DNA of 24,025 nucleotides, taken from positions 1 to 24,025 of the forward strand of contig JBNJEL010000021.1 of assembly GCA_051745835.1 (NCBI GenBank), read 5' to 3'. This DNA comes from JBNJEL01 sp051745835 (GTDB lineage Bacteria; Bacillota; Halanaerobiia; Halobacteroidales; Acetohalobiaceae). The stretch's first letter is position 1. The number at the start of each line of letters is the position of its first letter. Of this stretch, positions 1-8,085 are shown piece after piece. The translations under genes and the position numbers were made by a program. The notes beneath the pieces are model-generated. The model saw only the letters and a program-made list of their open reading frames with translations. It was not told the DNA's origin and made no database searches.

Positions 1-402
1 AAAAGCAGATATTAGATTACAGTTATATTTATCTTTAAAGACATACTTTGCTTCTTTAAATAGATAGCGATAACGATTTGCCATTTGGTGGAACTGTTGG
101 TCTTCGTGTTTGGTTCTACTTACTTCTTTATCAGCCAATTCGATTAACTGATTAAGATGTGCTAAGTATCTTTCCTGGAGGAGCTTATCATCTAACATTG
201 CTAGTAGGGGTGGAGATAGAGAGAGGGTCAAATTAAAGTCTACATCATCTGCAATCAATCCTTCAAAAGTATTAATTAAAGGAATATAGGTTTCGGTAAT
301 TGCTTCAAAGAGCCACTCTTCTTCCATAATACTTTCATCTTCGGGATGACGCACATAGGGAAGATGAGCGTGAAGTATAAATGATAGATAGCCTTGTTCC
401 AT
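1..402 (-). CDS. GH57 (DUF1957) 1,4-alpha-glucan branching enzyme, N-terminal part
   Basis: The first 134 codons of a minus-strand gene that runs off the left edge. The N-terminus MEQGYLSFILHAHLPYVRHP carries the HAHLPYVRHPE signature that opens the GH57/DUF1957 family, whose members make alpha-1,6 branches in alpha-1,4-glucans in the cytoplasm. The motif is followed by the usual EEEWLFEAITETYIPLI stretch and an SPPLLAML stretch typical of the (beta/alpha)7 barrel start. The catalytic Glu and Asp lie beyond the window and cannot be checked. The ATG is preceded by AGGAGG at 411-416 with 8 bases spacing. The gene is divergent from a GT4 glucan synthase-like gene, which supports a joint role in building an alpha-glucan. 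Family assignment is secure; the exact polymer is not. Confidence 0.88.
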   Translation of the reverse strand, partial: MEQGYLSFILHAHLPYVRHPEDESIMEEEWLFEAITETYIPLINTFEGLIADDVDFNLTLSLSPPLLAMLDDKLLQERYLAHLNQLIELADKEVSRTKHEDQQFHQMANRYRYLFKEAKYVFKDKYNCNLISAF

Positions 403-588
403 TCTGCTAGCCTCCTTATTTTTAAATAGCCTGATTTAGACTAATTCTAGCTCTGTTCTATATTAATATGATGAATCTATCTATCACTTATTCATTTTAA
501 GTGTGAATAAAAAGTAGTTGCTTGGAAATATTAATTTTTGAAGTGTAAAAATAATCAAGCTAGTGATTAGACTTTAGGAGGTCAAGCA
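403..588. other. Divergent intergenic region
   Basis: An AT-rich spacer of 186 bases between the GH57 gene (minus) and the GT4 gene (plus). It must hold both promoters unless transcription enters from outside, but I found no convincing -35/-10 pair on either strand. A 10-base AT palindrome ATATTAATAT sits at about 460-469. SD sequences for both genes are clear at its two ends. Confidence 0.5.
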
Positions 589-1770
589 ATGAAGGTATTA
601 ATGGTATCGTGGGAGTATCCTCCAGTCAGTATTGGAGGATTAGCTAGTCATGTTAAGGATCTATCAGAGAGTTTAGTCAGTGAAGATATTGAGGTTCATC
701 TAATTACTCAAGGCGGCGTAAAGGCTGAAAGTTATAGCGAGGAAGAAGGAGTTTATGTCTATCGAGTTAATCAGCCTGAGATCTCTACGCCCGATTTTTT
801 AACTTGGGTGATGTTAGTTAACTATCAATTGTTAGCAGAGGCTACTACTTTATTAAATAAATTTTCTTTTGATCTACTACATATTCATGATTGGTTGGTC
901 GGTTTTACTGGTCAGACCTTAAAGCATGCTTATCAATTACCACTGGTAGCTACTATTCATGCTACTGAATCGGGTAGAAATAATGGTATTTATAATAAAC
1001 AGCAGCAGTATATCAATGATGTCGAGTGGCTGGTTAGTTATGAAGCTTGGCGGGTGATCTGTTGTAGTGAGTATATGCAAAATGAACTCTGTGGTTTATT
1101 TAGTCTGCCCCAAGATAAGATAGAGATTATTCATAATGGGGTAGATTTGGATAATTTTGATTGTACAGTAGATGAGGGTTTTAAAGCTAAATATACTACC
1201 GGCAATTTAGTTTTCTTTATTGGTCGCTTAGTACAGGAGAAGGGGGTACAACACTTATTAGCTGCTATCCCGCAAGTCTTAGAGGCTGCTCCTAATACGA
1301 GGTTTGTAATTGCGGGGAAAGGACCTAAATTGGATGAACTTAAAGCAGAAGCTTATCACTTAGGAGTAGCCGATAGTGTTATCTTTGCTGGTTATATTTC
1401 AGAAAGAGAGAAGCAGCAGCTATATCAGGTGGCTGATGTAGCAGTCTTTCCTAGCTTATATGAACCGTTTGGTATTGTAGCACTTGAGGCAATGGCAAGT
1501 AAGACACCAGTTGTGGTTTCAGGGGTGGGAGGCTTTGATGAAATAATAGCAGATGGAGAAGATGGGTTAAAGGCTTTGCCGGGTAATAGTAATTCCCTAG
1601 CTGAAAAGATTATTAAATTAATTACTGATCGCTCCTTTGCTGCTACTTTAAGGGATAATGGCTATCGTAAAGCAATTGCAGAGTATAGTTGGCAGGGAAT
1701 AGCTAAACAGACTAAAGAGGTCTATCAAAGTGTCTTAACAGAGTATCAAGATTCAGATTGGGGAGATTAA
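589..1770 (+). CDS. GT4 family glycosyltransferase, glycogen/alpha-glucan synthase-like
   Basis: A 393-residue GT-B fold retaining glycosyltransferase that moves sugar from a nucleotide donor, probably a glucosyl unit onto an alpha-glucan. The N-terminal Rossmann half opens MKVLMVSWEYPPVSIGGLAS, with the GG loop near residues 17-18 typical of GT4 and GT5 synthases. The C-terminal donor half has GRLVQEKGV near residues 212-220 and the E-x7-E motif at Glu292 and Glu300 within LYEPFGIVALEAM. The start has AGGAGG at 576-581 with 7 bases spacing. The pairing with a divergent GH57 branching enzyme resembles the mycobacterial Rv3032/Rv3031 pair. A nucleotidyltransferase fusion follows 43 bases downstream and could supply the donor. 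A trehalose- or mannose-type glycosyltransferase role cannot be excluded. Confidence 0.85.
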   Translation: MKVLMVSWEYPPVSIGGLASHVKDLSESLVSEDIEVHLITQGGVKAESYSEEEGVYVYRVNQPEISTPDFLTWVMLVNYQLLAEATTLLNKFSFDLLHIHDWLVGFTGQTLKHAYQLPLVATIHATESGRNNGIYNKQQQYINDVEWLVSYEAWRVICCSEYMQNELCGLFSLPQDKIEIIHNGVDLDNFDCTVDEGFKAKYTTGNLVFFIGRLVQEKGVQHLLAAIPQVLEAAPNTRFVIAGKGPKLDELKAEAYHLGVADSVIFAGYISEREKQQLYQVADVAVFPSLYEPFGIVALEAMASKTPVVVSGVGGFDEIIADGEDGLKALPGNSNSLAEKIIKLITDRSFAATLRDNGYRKAIAEYSWQGIAKQTKEVYQSVLTEYQDSDWGD

Positions 1771-1813
1771 AAGCAATTAACTGCAATATAAATCTAACAA
1801 GGAGGAATCTACT

Positions 1814-4282
1814 ATGAAAGCAGTAATTATGGCAGGCGGTAAAGGGACGAGATTAAGGCCGCTAACTTGTGATTGTCCTAAACCAATGGTGCCGATTATG
1901 AATAAGCCGGTAATGGAGCATATTATTGAGCTGCTTAAGGAGCATGCCATCACTGATATTGCAGTAACCACTTTCTATCTACCGCAAGTGATTGAGGATT
2001 ACTTTGGTGATGGTTCTAAGTGGGGAGTTAACTTGCATTACTTTGTCGAAGAGTCCCCGTTGGGTACAGCAGGAAGTGTTAAGAATGCTGAGGAATTTTT
2101 AGATGAAACTTTTATCGTCATCAGCGGTGATGCGTTAACTGATGTCGATTTAACACGGGCAGTTGATTATCATTCAGCTAAGGATGCTGTGGCTACGTTG
2201 GTCTTAACTCAGGAGGATATCCCGTTGGAGTATGGAGTAGTAATGACTAATGCTGGCGGAGCGATCACGCAATTTCTAGAGAAGCCTAGCTGGGGCGAGG
2301 TATTTAGCGATACTGTTAATACCGGGATTTATATCTTAGATCCACATGTATTTAATTATTATCAACAAGGAGTTAAGTTTGACTTTAGTCAGGATCTCTT
2401 TCCTAAATTATTAGCTGTAGATGAGCCACTCTATGGTCATGTTATGGAAGATTACTGGTGTGATATAGGTAATTTACAGCAGTACCGTAAGACGCATTAC
2501 GATATTATTAATGGTCGAGTGCAGGTTAATATTCCCGGTCGAGAGATTGAAGATCAGGTCTGGGTGGGGGAAGGGACCAAGATAGCGCAGGATGTAGAGT
2601 TAGCTGGTCCGCTCTATATTGGTCGGGACTGTGTTATTAAGCAGGGGGCTCAGCTTGAAGAGTCAATTATTGCTGATAAGAATATTATTAATGATTCAGT
2701 TTCAATTAAAAAGAGCATCTTATGGAATGGCAACTATATTGACTATAAATCAGAGCTAAGAGGTACAGTTATCTGTGATGATGTCAGGGTGAAGGATCAT
2801 GTTTCCTTATTTGAAGGTACAGCAATTGGTGATGGAACAGCAATTGGTAAACATGTCAAGGTTAAGCCGCAGGTTAAGGTCTGGCCTTATAAGGAGTTAG
2901 CAGACTTTACTACCTTAAATCAGAGTTTAGTCTGGGAGACGGAATGGAATCGGACTCTATTTGGTAATCAAGGTGTCATTGGGATTAGTAATATCGAGGT
3001 TACGCCTGACTTTGTAGCTAAATTAGGTACAGCTTATGGAGCTATGTTAGATAATCAGGCGGTGATTACTGTTAGTTCTGATACCTATAATATGTCTCGA
3101 ATGTTGAAGCATGCATTAGCCGCTGGGTTAATGTCGGCGGGGGTGATAGTTAAGGATATTGGCGAATTACCTAGTCCGGTAGCAAGACATAGTGTCTGGC
3201 GTTTAGAAGCTGACGGGGGGATTCATCTGCGGGCTTGTCAGCGTGATCCACAGAATACAGTATTGGAATTTTTAGATCGAGATGGCATTAATCTGTCGCG
3301 AACTGAAGAGAAGAAGATTGAAAAGATCTTCTTTAGAGAGGACTTCCAACGGGCTAATTTAGAGGCAGTAGGTGAGATTGATTATATTCCACAGATGATT
3401 GACTCTTATGTTAATCGTTTATTAAGAGGAGTAGATGTTGGTCTGATTAAAGAGGCTGAGTATCAAATAGTAGCTAATTATGAACAGGATAACTTAGATG
3501 ATCTTTGGATTGCCTTAACTGATCGTTTAGATTTTGATCTATTAAAGACAGAATACAAACCAAATCAGGCTAAACCGTTAAGCTTTCAAGAACGACTACA
3601 GAAGCAAGATTTAATTTTAGATAAGTTTGCTACAGCTAAGTGGGACTTGGGAGTAGTACTCGACCATACCGGCGAAGAGTTAACTTTGATTACCGAAGCA
3701 GGAGAGTTAGTTGATTCAGAGTTAAATGAAGTATTACGTGCTATAATTAATTTAGAGTCAGGAGTTAAGAAGTTATTTCTGCCGGTAACAGCTCCACAGA
3801 TTATTGAGGATATAGCTGCTAAGTATCAGGCAGATATCACTTGGACGAAGGCACAGGATAAGGAGTTACTCAGTAATATGTTGGAGTATGAACGTAGTAG
3901 CGGAGCAGAGATTAATTTCTTACCGGTAGTGGGCGATGGTTTTTCATTTATAGTTAAGCTGTTAGAGTTTTTAGCTGCTAAAGAGACGACACTCTCCACT
4001 TTATTGGAGGCTATTCCTGAGTTTCATCGCGTAGAGGAGACAATTGAGTGTTCATGGGAGAATAAAGGTCAAGTGATGCGTAACTTAATTGCTGAAGTAC
4101 CAGAAGAAAGAGTAGAGTTAATCGATGGCGTTAAAGTCTATCATGAAGATGATAGTAGTTGGACTTTGATCTTGCCTGATGCACAAGAGCCTACTTTTCA
4201 TGTCTGCTCAGAGGCTAATACTTTACAGCAAGCTAGTAATTTAACGACTGAGTATGCTACGATGATTAATGATTTACAATAG
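1814..4282 (+). CDS. Sugar-phosphate nucleotidyltransferase fused to a phosphomannomutase-like domain
   Basis: An 822-residue fusion. Residues 1 to about 235 are a nucleotidyltransferase of the mannose-1-phosphate guanylyltransferase type, with AGGKGTRLRPLT at 7-18, SGDAL near residue 104 and FLEKP near 154-158. A left-handed beta-helix of hexapeptide repeats follows at about 250-370. The remainder aligns with the alpha-D-phosphohexomutase fold. In that part the catalytic serine loop (TASHNP type) reads RACQRDPQN at 473-481, with Cys475 where Ser is expected, and the metal loop DGDxDR reads DHTGEE at 617-622. The mutase half is therefore probably not a normal mutase, whereas the transferase half looks intact. 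It would make an NDP-sugar for the GT4 neighbour. The start has AAGGAGG at 1799-1805. Whether the nucleotide is GDP, ADP or UDP cannot be read from sequence. Confidence 0.87.
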   Translation: MKAVIMAGGKGTRLRPLTCDCPKPMVPIMNKPVMEHIIELLKEHAITDIAVTTFYLPQVIEDYFGDGSKWGVNLHYFVEESPLGTAGSVKNAEEFLDETFIVISGDALTDVDLTRAVDYHSAKDAVATLVLTQEDIPLEYGVVMTNAGGAITQFLEKPSWGEVFSDTVNTGIYILDPHVFNYYQQGVKFDFSQDLFPKLLAVDEPLYGHVMEDYWCDIGNLQQYRKTHYDIINGRVQVNIPGREIEDQVWVGEGTKIAQDVELAGPLYIGRDCVIKQGAQLEESIIADKNIINDSVSIKKSILWNGNYIDYKSELRGTVICDDVRVKDHVSLFEGTAIGDGTAIGKHVKVKPQVKVWPYKELADFTTLNQSLVWETEWNRTLFGNQGVIGISNIEVTPDFVAKLGTAYGAMLDNQAVITVSSDTYNMSRMLKHALAAGLMSAGVIVKDIGELPSPVARHSVWRLEADGGIHLRACQRDPQNTVLEFLDRDGINLSRTEEKKIEKIFFREDFQRANLEAVGEIDYIPQMIDSYVNRLLRGVDVGLIKEAEYQIVANYEQDNLDDLWIALTDRLDFDLLKTEYKPNQAKPLSFQERLQKQDLILDKFATAKWDLGVVLDHTGEELTLITEAGELVDSELNEVLRAIINLESGVKKLFLPVTAPQIIEDIAAKYQADITWTKAQDKELLSNMLEYERSSGAEINFLPVVGDGFSFIVKLLEFLAAKETTLSTLLEAIPEFHRVEETIECSWENKGQVMRNLIAEVPEERVELIDGVKVYHEDDSSWTLILPDAQEPTFHVCSEANTLQQASNLTTEYATMINDLQ

Positions 4283-4383
4283 ATTAATTATCTTTAACTT
4301 CCACTACTTGAGCTAGATAAGCAGGACTTTTAATCTGAACCAAGAATTTAGTTAGCAGTTTAATATTTGACAATAGGGAGTTA

Positions 4384-5295
4384 ATGATGATGAAAATAAT
4401 TGGTGTGACAGTCTTGCTTTATATAATTAATTTTTATCAACGTAGAGTAGATAATAATCTAGAATATCTAGTTCATCCTATTATAGTAGCCCCGCTAGGA
4501 GGAGCCTTATTAGGTAACTTATCAACTGGAATCTATATTGGGCTGCTCCTAGAATTAATCTGGGGCATTAATTTAGTCGAGTCGCAGTTTGGATTACAAT
4601 TTATTAATTTAACTGCATTGTTGGCTACCAGTTTAACTTTATTAACAGCTAATATTAGCTTGTTATTTAATCTAACTCTAGCATTATTAATTAGTTACCT
4701 ACTTCAAGTAATTATGGAAACTATAACTGCAGAGATACCGCAGTGGCTAGTTGAAGGAGGATTATTACTCTTTTTGCTAACTTGTTTAAGTTTTACTCCT
4801 ATCCTCCAGAAGTTATTAGGTGCGATTCCCGCGCAATTTTTGGATCAATTAGCAAGGGTGGCTGGCTTATTACCTATTATTGGAGGTGGCGTAATCTTAG
4901 CTCAGGTAGTTGTTAACCAAGAGTTAAGTTCACGAAAGGCTGCTTATCTTTTCGCATTAGTGGTGACGACAATTACTTCACTATATAATATTAATTTAGT
5001 ACCAGTAGTTTTCCTGCTAACGTGGGGAATAAGCTGGCAGGGATTAACCTATTTTAAGTTAGCTACAGTTAAACAGCGTCTATTACTGGGGGGATTAATT
5101 ATTCTCACTATTCCCGGAGTAGTAGAGTTAAGTAGTCCTTTGTTAGCTACACAGTTACAGTTAGTTCTGTGGTCGGAAGCTTTGTTGTCCTTAGTTACTT
5201 TACTATTATTAAGATTTTCGATTACGCAGTTTGAACTATACTTTTTGTTCTTAATTATTGGTACTAGTTTAGGTCGGGCAGGATTATTACTCTAG
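4384..5295 (+). CDS. PTS sorbose/mannose-family EIIC-like membrane protein
   Basis: A very hydrophobic protein of about 300 residues with roughly 8 or more membrane segments. Residues 32-62 (VHPIIVAPLGGALLGN followed by LSTGIYIGLLLELIWG) match the family pattern of EII-Sor IIC subunits (PLxGxxLGDxxTGxxIGAxLELxW). LPIIGGGVILAQ in the middle is also family-like. It is slightly longer than usual IIC proteins (about 250-270). No IIA, IIB or IID partner is present in the window. Three ATGs occur in a row at 4384, 4387 and 4390. The SD AGGGAG at 4375-4380 favours 4387 or 4390. The PHP gene follows 12 bases later, so the two are co-transcribed. A transport role is inferred; a non-PTS function is possible because the phosphorylating subunits are missing. 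Confidence 0.65.
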   Translation: MMMKIIGVTVLLYIINFYQRRVDNNLEYLVHPIIVAPLGGALLGNLSTGIYIGLLLELIWGINLVESQFGLQFINLTALLATSLTLLTANISLLFNLTLALLISYLLQVIMETITAEIPQWLVEGGLLLFLLTCLSFTPILQKLLGAIPAQFLDQLARVAGLLPIIGGGVILAQVVVNQELSSRKAAYLFALVVTTITSLYNINLVPVVFLLTWGISWQGLTYFKLATVKQRLLLGGLIILTIPGVVELSSPLLATQLQLVLWSEALLSLVTLLLLRFSITQFELYFLFLIIGTSLGRAGLLL

Positions 5296-5307
5296 GAGGA
5301 GATAGTA

Positions 5308-6042
5308 ATGGAGATTGTAGCTGATTTACATACGCATACGATTGCCTGCGGTCATGCTTATAGTACTTTAGAGGAGATGGCTCACGGAGCCAGGAGAAAT
5401 GGGATTGAAATCTTAGCTACGACAGATCATGGGCCAGTGATGCCAGGGGCTAACCATCCTTACTACTTTAATAACTTAGCTGTACTGCCAGAAGAGATTG
5501 CAGGAGTGAGAGTTTTAAAAGGAGTAGAAGCTAATATTACAGATACTGCTGGTACGTTAGATTTGGCTGTTGAATCGCTAAAGAGAATGGATCTCGTCTT
5601 AGCTGGCTTACATTCATTAACCGGTTACGAAGGTGATAGTGTAGCAGAGAATACTCAAGCACTGGTTAAAACAATTGAGAATCCACTAGTCGATATTATT
5701 GTTCATCCCGGTAATCCTCGATTTGCAGCTAATTTTGAGAGAGTAATTGAGGCGGCAATAGAGCATGATGTATTGTTAGAGATTAATAATAGTTCATTTC
5801 GTGGTAGTCGATTTGGAAGTTGGGATAACTGCTTAGAAGTTGCTAAGTTAGCTGTTCAGGCAGGATTAGAAGTAGTGATTGGTAGCGATGCTCACTTCTC
5901 TGATGATGTGGGGCGAGTAGACCAGGCTTTAGAGTTAGCACTTCAAGCAGGATTAGAGCGATCAGATATCTTAAATACTTCACTGCGTCGAGTTAAGGAG
6001 TTTGTAGCAGCTAAAGCTAAGGTTAAGGAAAGAGTAAAATAG
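5308..6042 (+). CDS. PHP-domain phosphatase, YcdX-like
   Basis: A 244-residue cytoplasmic metal-dependent phosphoesterase of the PHP superfamily, closest in pattern to YcdX-type phosphatases with a trinuclear metal site. The expected ligands are visible in order: His8 and His10 (DLHTHT), His16 (ACGH), His41 (TTDHG), Glu74 (GVEANI), His102 (GLHS), His133 (VHPGNP), then Asp194 and His196 (GSDAHF). Length fits the family. The start has AGGAGGA at 5294-5300, overlapping the stop codon of the IIC-like gene. Natural substrates of this family are poorly known; a sugar phosphate is a reasonable guess given the neighbours. Histidinol phosphatase is less likely because no his genes are near. Confidence 0.85.
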   Translation: MEIVADLHTHTIACGHAYSTLEEMAHGARRNGIEILATTDHGPVMPGANHPYYFNNLAVLPEEIAGVRVLKGVEANITDTAGTLDLAVESLKRMDLVLAGLHSLTGYEGDSVAENTQALVKTIENPLVDIIVHPGNPRFAANFERVIEAAIEHDVLLEINNSSFRGSRFGSWDNCLEVAKLAVQAGLEVVIGSDAHFSDDVGRVDQALELALQAGLERSDILNTSLRRVKEFVAAKAKVKERVK

Positions 6043-6068
6043 ACTTCTTAAGTAGGAAGGATGAGTTT

Positions 6069-6890
6069 ATGAAGCGATATATTATAGTGGTTATAGTATT
6101 ATTATTACTTTTGACAGTGGGGTCAGTCTTAGCAGCGGATAATAATTTGAAGTTAGGTTTACATTATTATCAACAAGGTAAGTTGGAGCAGGCTAAAGCT
6201 AAGTTTAAGGATGCTCTACAGGTGCCCGAACATAAAGTGCGGGCTTACACTAACTTAGGCTTAATTGCTCGGGAGGAAGGTAGGCTAGATGATGCGGTTA
6301 ATTACTACCAACGGGCTTTGCGCTTAAATCCTAAGTCAGCATCTAATCATATTAGTTTAGGTGATCTCTACATTAAACAGCAGAAGTTTAAGCAGGCAAT
6401 TAAGGAGTATTCGATTGCTAAAGAGTTAATGAATTCATTTATCATTGATTATAAGTTAGGAGTAGCTAATTATAAGTTAGGTCAATATCAAGCAGCACTT
6501 AAGAATTTAGAGCAGGTAGTAGCTAATGGTGAAGCAACTTATCTGACCTATTACTATCTTGGCGCGGTTAATCGGAAATTAGATCAGTTTCAGCAAGCAG
6601 TAGATTATTTTCAGCAAGCAGTTAAGCTTAATCCGATCTACGTCAGAGGTTATCTGGGTTTGGGAGATTCCTATCTAGCACTTAAGAAAAATCAGTTAGC
6701 ACTAGAAGCTTATCAAGAAGCGGTGGCTGCTAATCCGACTTATTATTTAAGCCACTTTAAGTTAGCTCATGCTTATGTAGAGTTAGATCGTTTATCTGCT
6801 GCTCGTAAGAGTCTGCGGCGAACTTTGCATTTAAACTCTGAGTTTACTAAGGCGCGCGAGATACTAACTGAATTAGAGGAGATGAACTAG
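6069..6890 (+). CDS. Exported tetratricopeptide repeat protein
   Basis: A 273-residue protein with a Sec-type signal at residues 1 to about 23 (positive KR, hydrophobic core, then VLAADN), so it is probably periplasmic or membrane-anchored. The rest is about seven TPR units of roughly 34 residues, for example NLKLGLHYYQQGKLEQAKAK, AYTNLGLIAREEGRLDDAV and GYLGLGDSYLALKKNQLAL. Such arrays bind proteins and have no catalytic role. The start has AGGAAGG at about 6054-6060. It follows the PHP gene by 26 bases and ends just before a strong terminator, so it is the last gene of the carbohydrate block. Its partner is unknown. Confidence 0.85.
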   Translation: MKRYIIVVIVLLLLLTVGSVLAADNNLKLGLHYYQQGKLEQAKAKFKDALQVPEHKVRAYTNLGLIAREEGRLDDAVNYYQRALRLNPKSASNHISLGDLYIKQQKFKQAIKEYSIAKELMNSFIIDYKLGVANYKLGQYQAALKNLEQVVANGEATYLTYYYLGAVNRKLDQFQQAVDYFQQAVKLNPIYVRGYLGLGDSYLALKKNQLALEAYQEAVAANPTYYLSHFKLAHAYVELDRLSAARKSLRRTLHLNSEFTKAREILTELEEMN

Positions 6891-6898
6891 GATTGTTG

Positions 6899-6930
6899 AG
6901 TTCTGTAATCAATTTGATTACAGAACTTTT
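6899..6930 (+). terminator. Rho-independent terminator
   Basis: A perfect 12-base inverted repeat, AGTTCTGTAATC at 6899-6910 and GATTACAGAACT at 6916-6927, with a 5-base loop AATTT. The second arm runs into TTTT and a T-rich tail. It lies 9 bases after the TPR gene and separates the carbohydrate block from the transport operon. Confidence 0.92.
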
Positions 6931-6947
6931 ATATTTATAATCATTTG

Positions 6948-6976
6948 TTGACAATTAAAGCTGTGATTGATATTAT
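6948..6976 (+). promoter_or_regulatory. Sigma-A-type promoter of the transport operon
   Basis: TTGACA at 6948-6953, a 17-base spacer, and TATTAT at 6971-6976: consensus -35, one mismatch in the -10, ideal spacing. The start of transcription would be near 6983, leaving a leader of about 125 bases before the ATPase gene. It is the only strong promoter seen before 15381 and probably drives all eight genes to 15335. Confidence 0.8.
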
Positions 6977-7059
6977 TTTAAGTAGATTATAACTTTTTAT
7001 TATTAATATTCTAATTTTTACTTATTTTTTTATTTTTATTTTTGGCATTTTTATAAGAA

Positions 7060-7082
7060 AATCTTATTAATTATTTAAGATT
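7060..7082 (+). repeat. Inverted repeat in the operon leader
   Basis: AATCTTA at 7060-7066 and TAAGATT at 7076-7082 form 7-base arms around a 9-base loop. They end 13 bases before the SD of the ATPase gene at 7096-7104. It could be an operator half-site pair or a weak hairpin near the ribosome binding site. The leader is very AT-rich, so chance is possible. Confidence 0.3.
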
Positions 7083-7109
7083 AATTTAAATTAGTAAAGG
7101 AAGGTTTAT

Positions 7110-8063
7110 ATGTATTTACAATTACAAGATTTAAGTAAGACATTTGGTTCTACGATAGCTGTCCAGGACTTTAATTTGGAAGTAGAACGCGGGCAGTTAG
7201 TTTCTATTGTAGGACCTAGTGGTTGTGGAAAGACAACTACTTTAAAGATGGTTGGTGGATTTCTCTCACCAGATAGTGGTGAGATTAAATTAGACCAAAA
7301 GTTAATTACTGATGATGCACCTGATAATCGACCGACAGCAACAGTCTTCCAAAGTTATGCTCTCTTTCCGCATATGAATGTAATTAAAAATATCACTTAT
7401 GGACTGAAATTTAAAGATTATAGTAAGCAAGAAGCTTACCAACAGGGAGTAGAGATGTTAGAGTTAATAGGTTTAGCGGAGTATGAAACTAAAAGTATAG
7501 ATCAATTAAGTGGTGGAGAACAGCAACGGGTAGCTTTAGCACGTTCATTAATAATGAATCCTAAACTCTTATTATTAGATGAGCCTTTAAGTAATTTAGA
7601 TGCTAAATTGAAGATTAGAATGAGAAAAGAGATCAAGGAGTTACAGCGTAGATTAGAGATTACAATGTTATATGTAACTCATGACCAAGAAGAAGCACTT
7701 AGTATTTCAGATAAGATAGTAGTGATGAATCAAGGTCATATTGAACAGGTTGGCACACCACAAGACGTTTATCATGAGCCCAATAATTTATTTGTAGCTC
7801 AGTTTATTGGACGAATTAATGTAATTAATCAGCAACAGGATCGTTATCTAATTAGACCGGAAGATGTAGTGATAGCTGACAACAAAGAAGGACTGAGTGG
7901 TAAAGTAGTACAGAAGCAGTTTAAAGGTTCTTTTACTACTTATTTTGTTACAGTTGAAAATCAGACTATCGAGGTAGATCTATTTAATCAAAATGATCAA
8001 CAATGGCAGGTTGGTGAGCATGTAGAGCTATTATGTCCCGCATCTAAAAGAATCAAACTCTAA
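7110..8063 (+). CDS. ABC transporter ATP-binding protein, FbpC/PotA-type with TOBE-like tail
   Basis: A 317-residue cytoplasmic ATPase that would power both permeases of the operon. All motifs are intact: Walker A GPSGCGKT at 35-42, Q-loop Gln81 (VFQSYALFPH), signature LSGGEQQ at 133-139, Walker B with Asp157 and Glu158, D-loop SNLD at 161-164 and switch His191. Residues after about 235 form a TOBE-like regulatory domain (LIRPEDVVI, then a beta-rich stretch). The start has AAAGGAAGG at 7096-7104. The family imports iron(III), thiamine, spermidine, phosphonates or sugar phosphates, so the ATPase alone does not give the substrate. It is the only ATPase in the operon although there are two permease genes. 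Confidence 0.92.
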   Translation: MYLQLQDLSKTFGSTIAVQDFNLEVERGQLVSIVGPSGCGKTTTLKMVGGFLSPDSGEIKLDQKLITDDAPDNRPTATVFQSYALFPHMNVIKNITYGLKFKDYSKQEAYQQGVEMLELIGLAEYETKSIDQLSGGEQQRVALARSLIMNPKLLLLDEPLSNLDAKLKIRMRKEIKELQRRLEITMLYVTHDQEEALSISDKIVVMNQGHIEQVGTPQDVYHEPNNLFVAQFIGRINVINQQQDRYLIRPEDVVIADNKEGLSGKVVQKQFKGSFTTYFVTVENQTIEVDLFNQNDQQWQVGEHVELLCPASKRIKL

Positions 8064-8085
8064 AACTAATAGGGAGTTGAGGGAA

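Noticed and set aside
1777..1971. Minus-strand open frame of 64 codons
   Set aside because: Lies antisense to the well-supported nucleotidyltransferase start, has no SD and no recognisable protein features.
4367..4372. TTGACA before the IIC-like gene
   Set aside because: It lies only 12 bases before the ATGs and has no -10 at proper distance upstream of the start, so it cannot promote this gene.
6931..7109. Fur box or riboswitch in the operon leader
   Set aside because: No good match to the GATAATGATAATCATTATC pattern, and the very AT-rich leader shows no riboswitch-like conserved core. Only a 7-base inverted repeat was seen.
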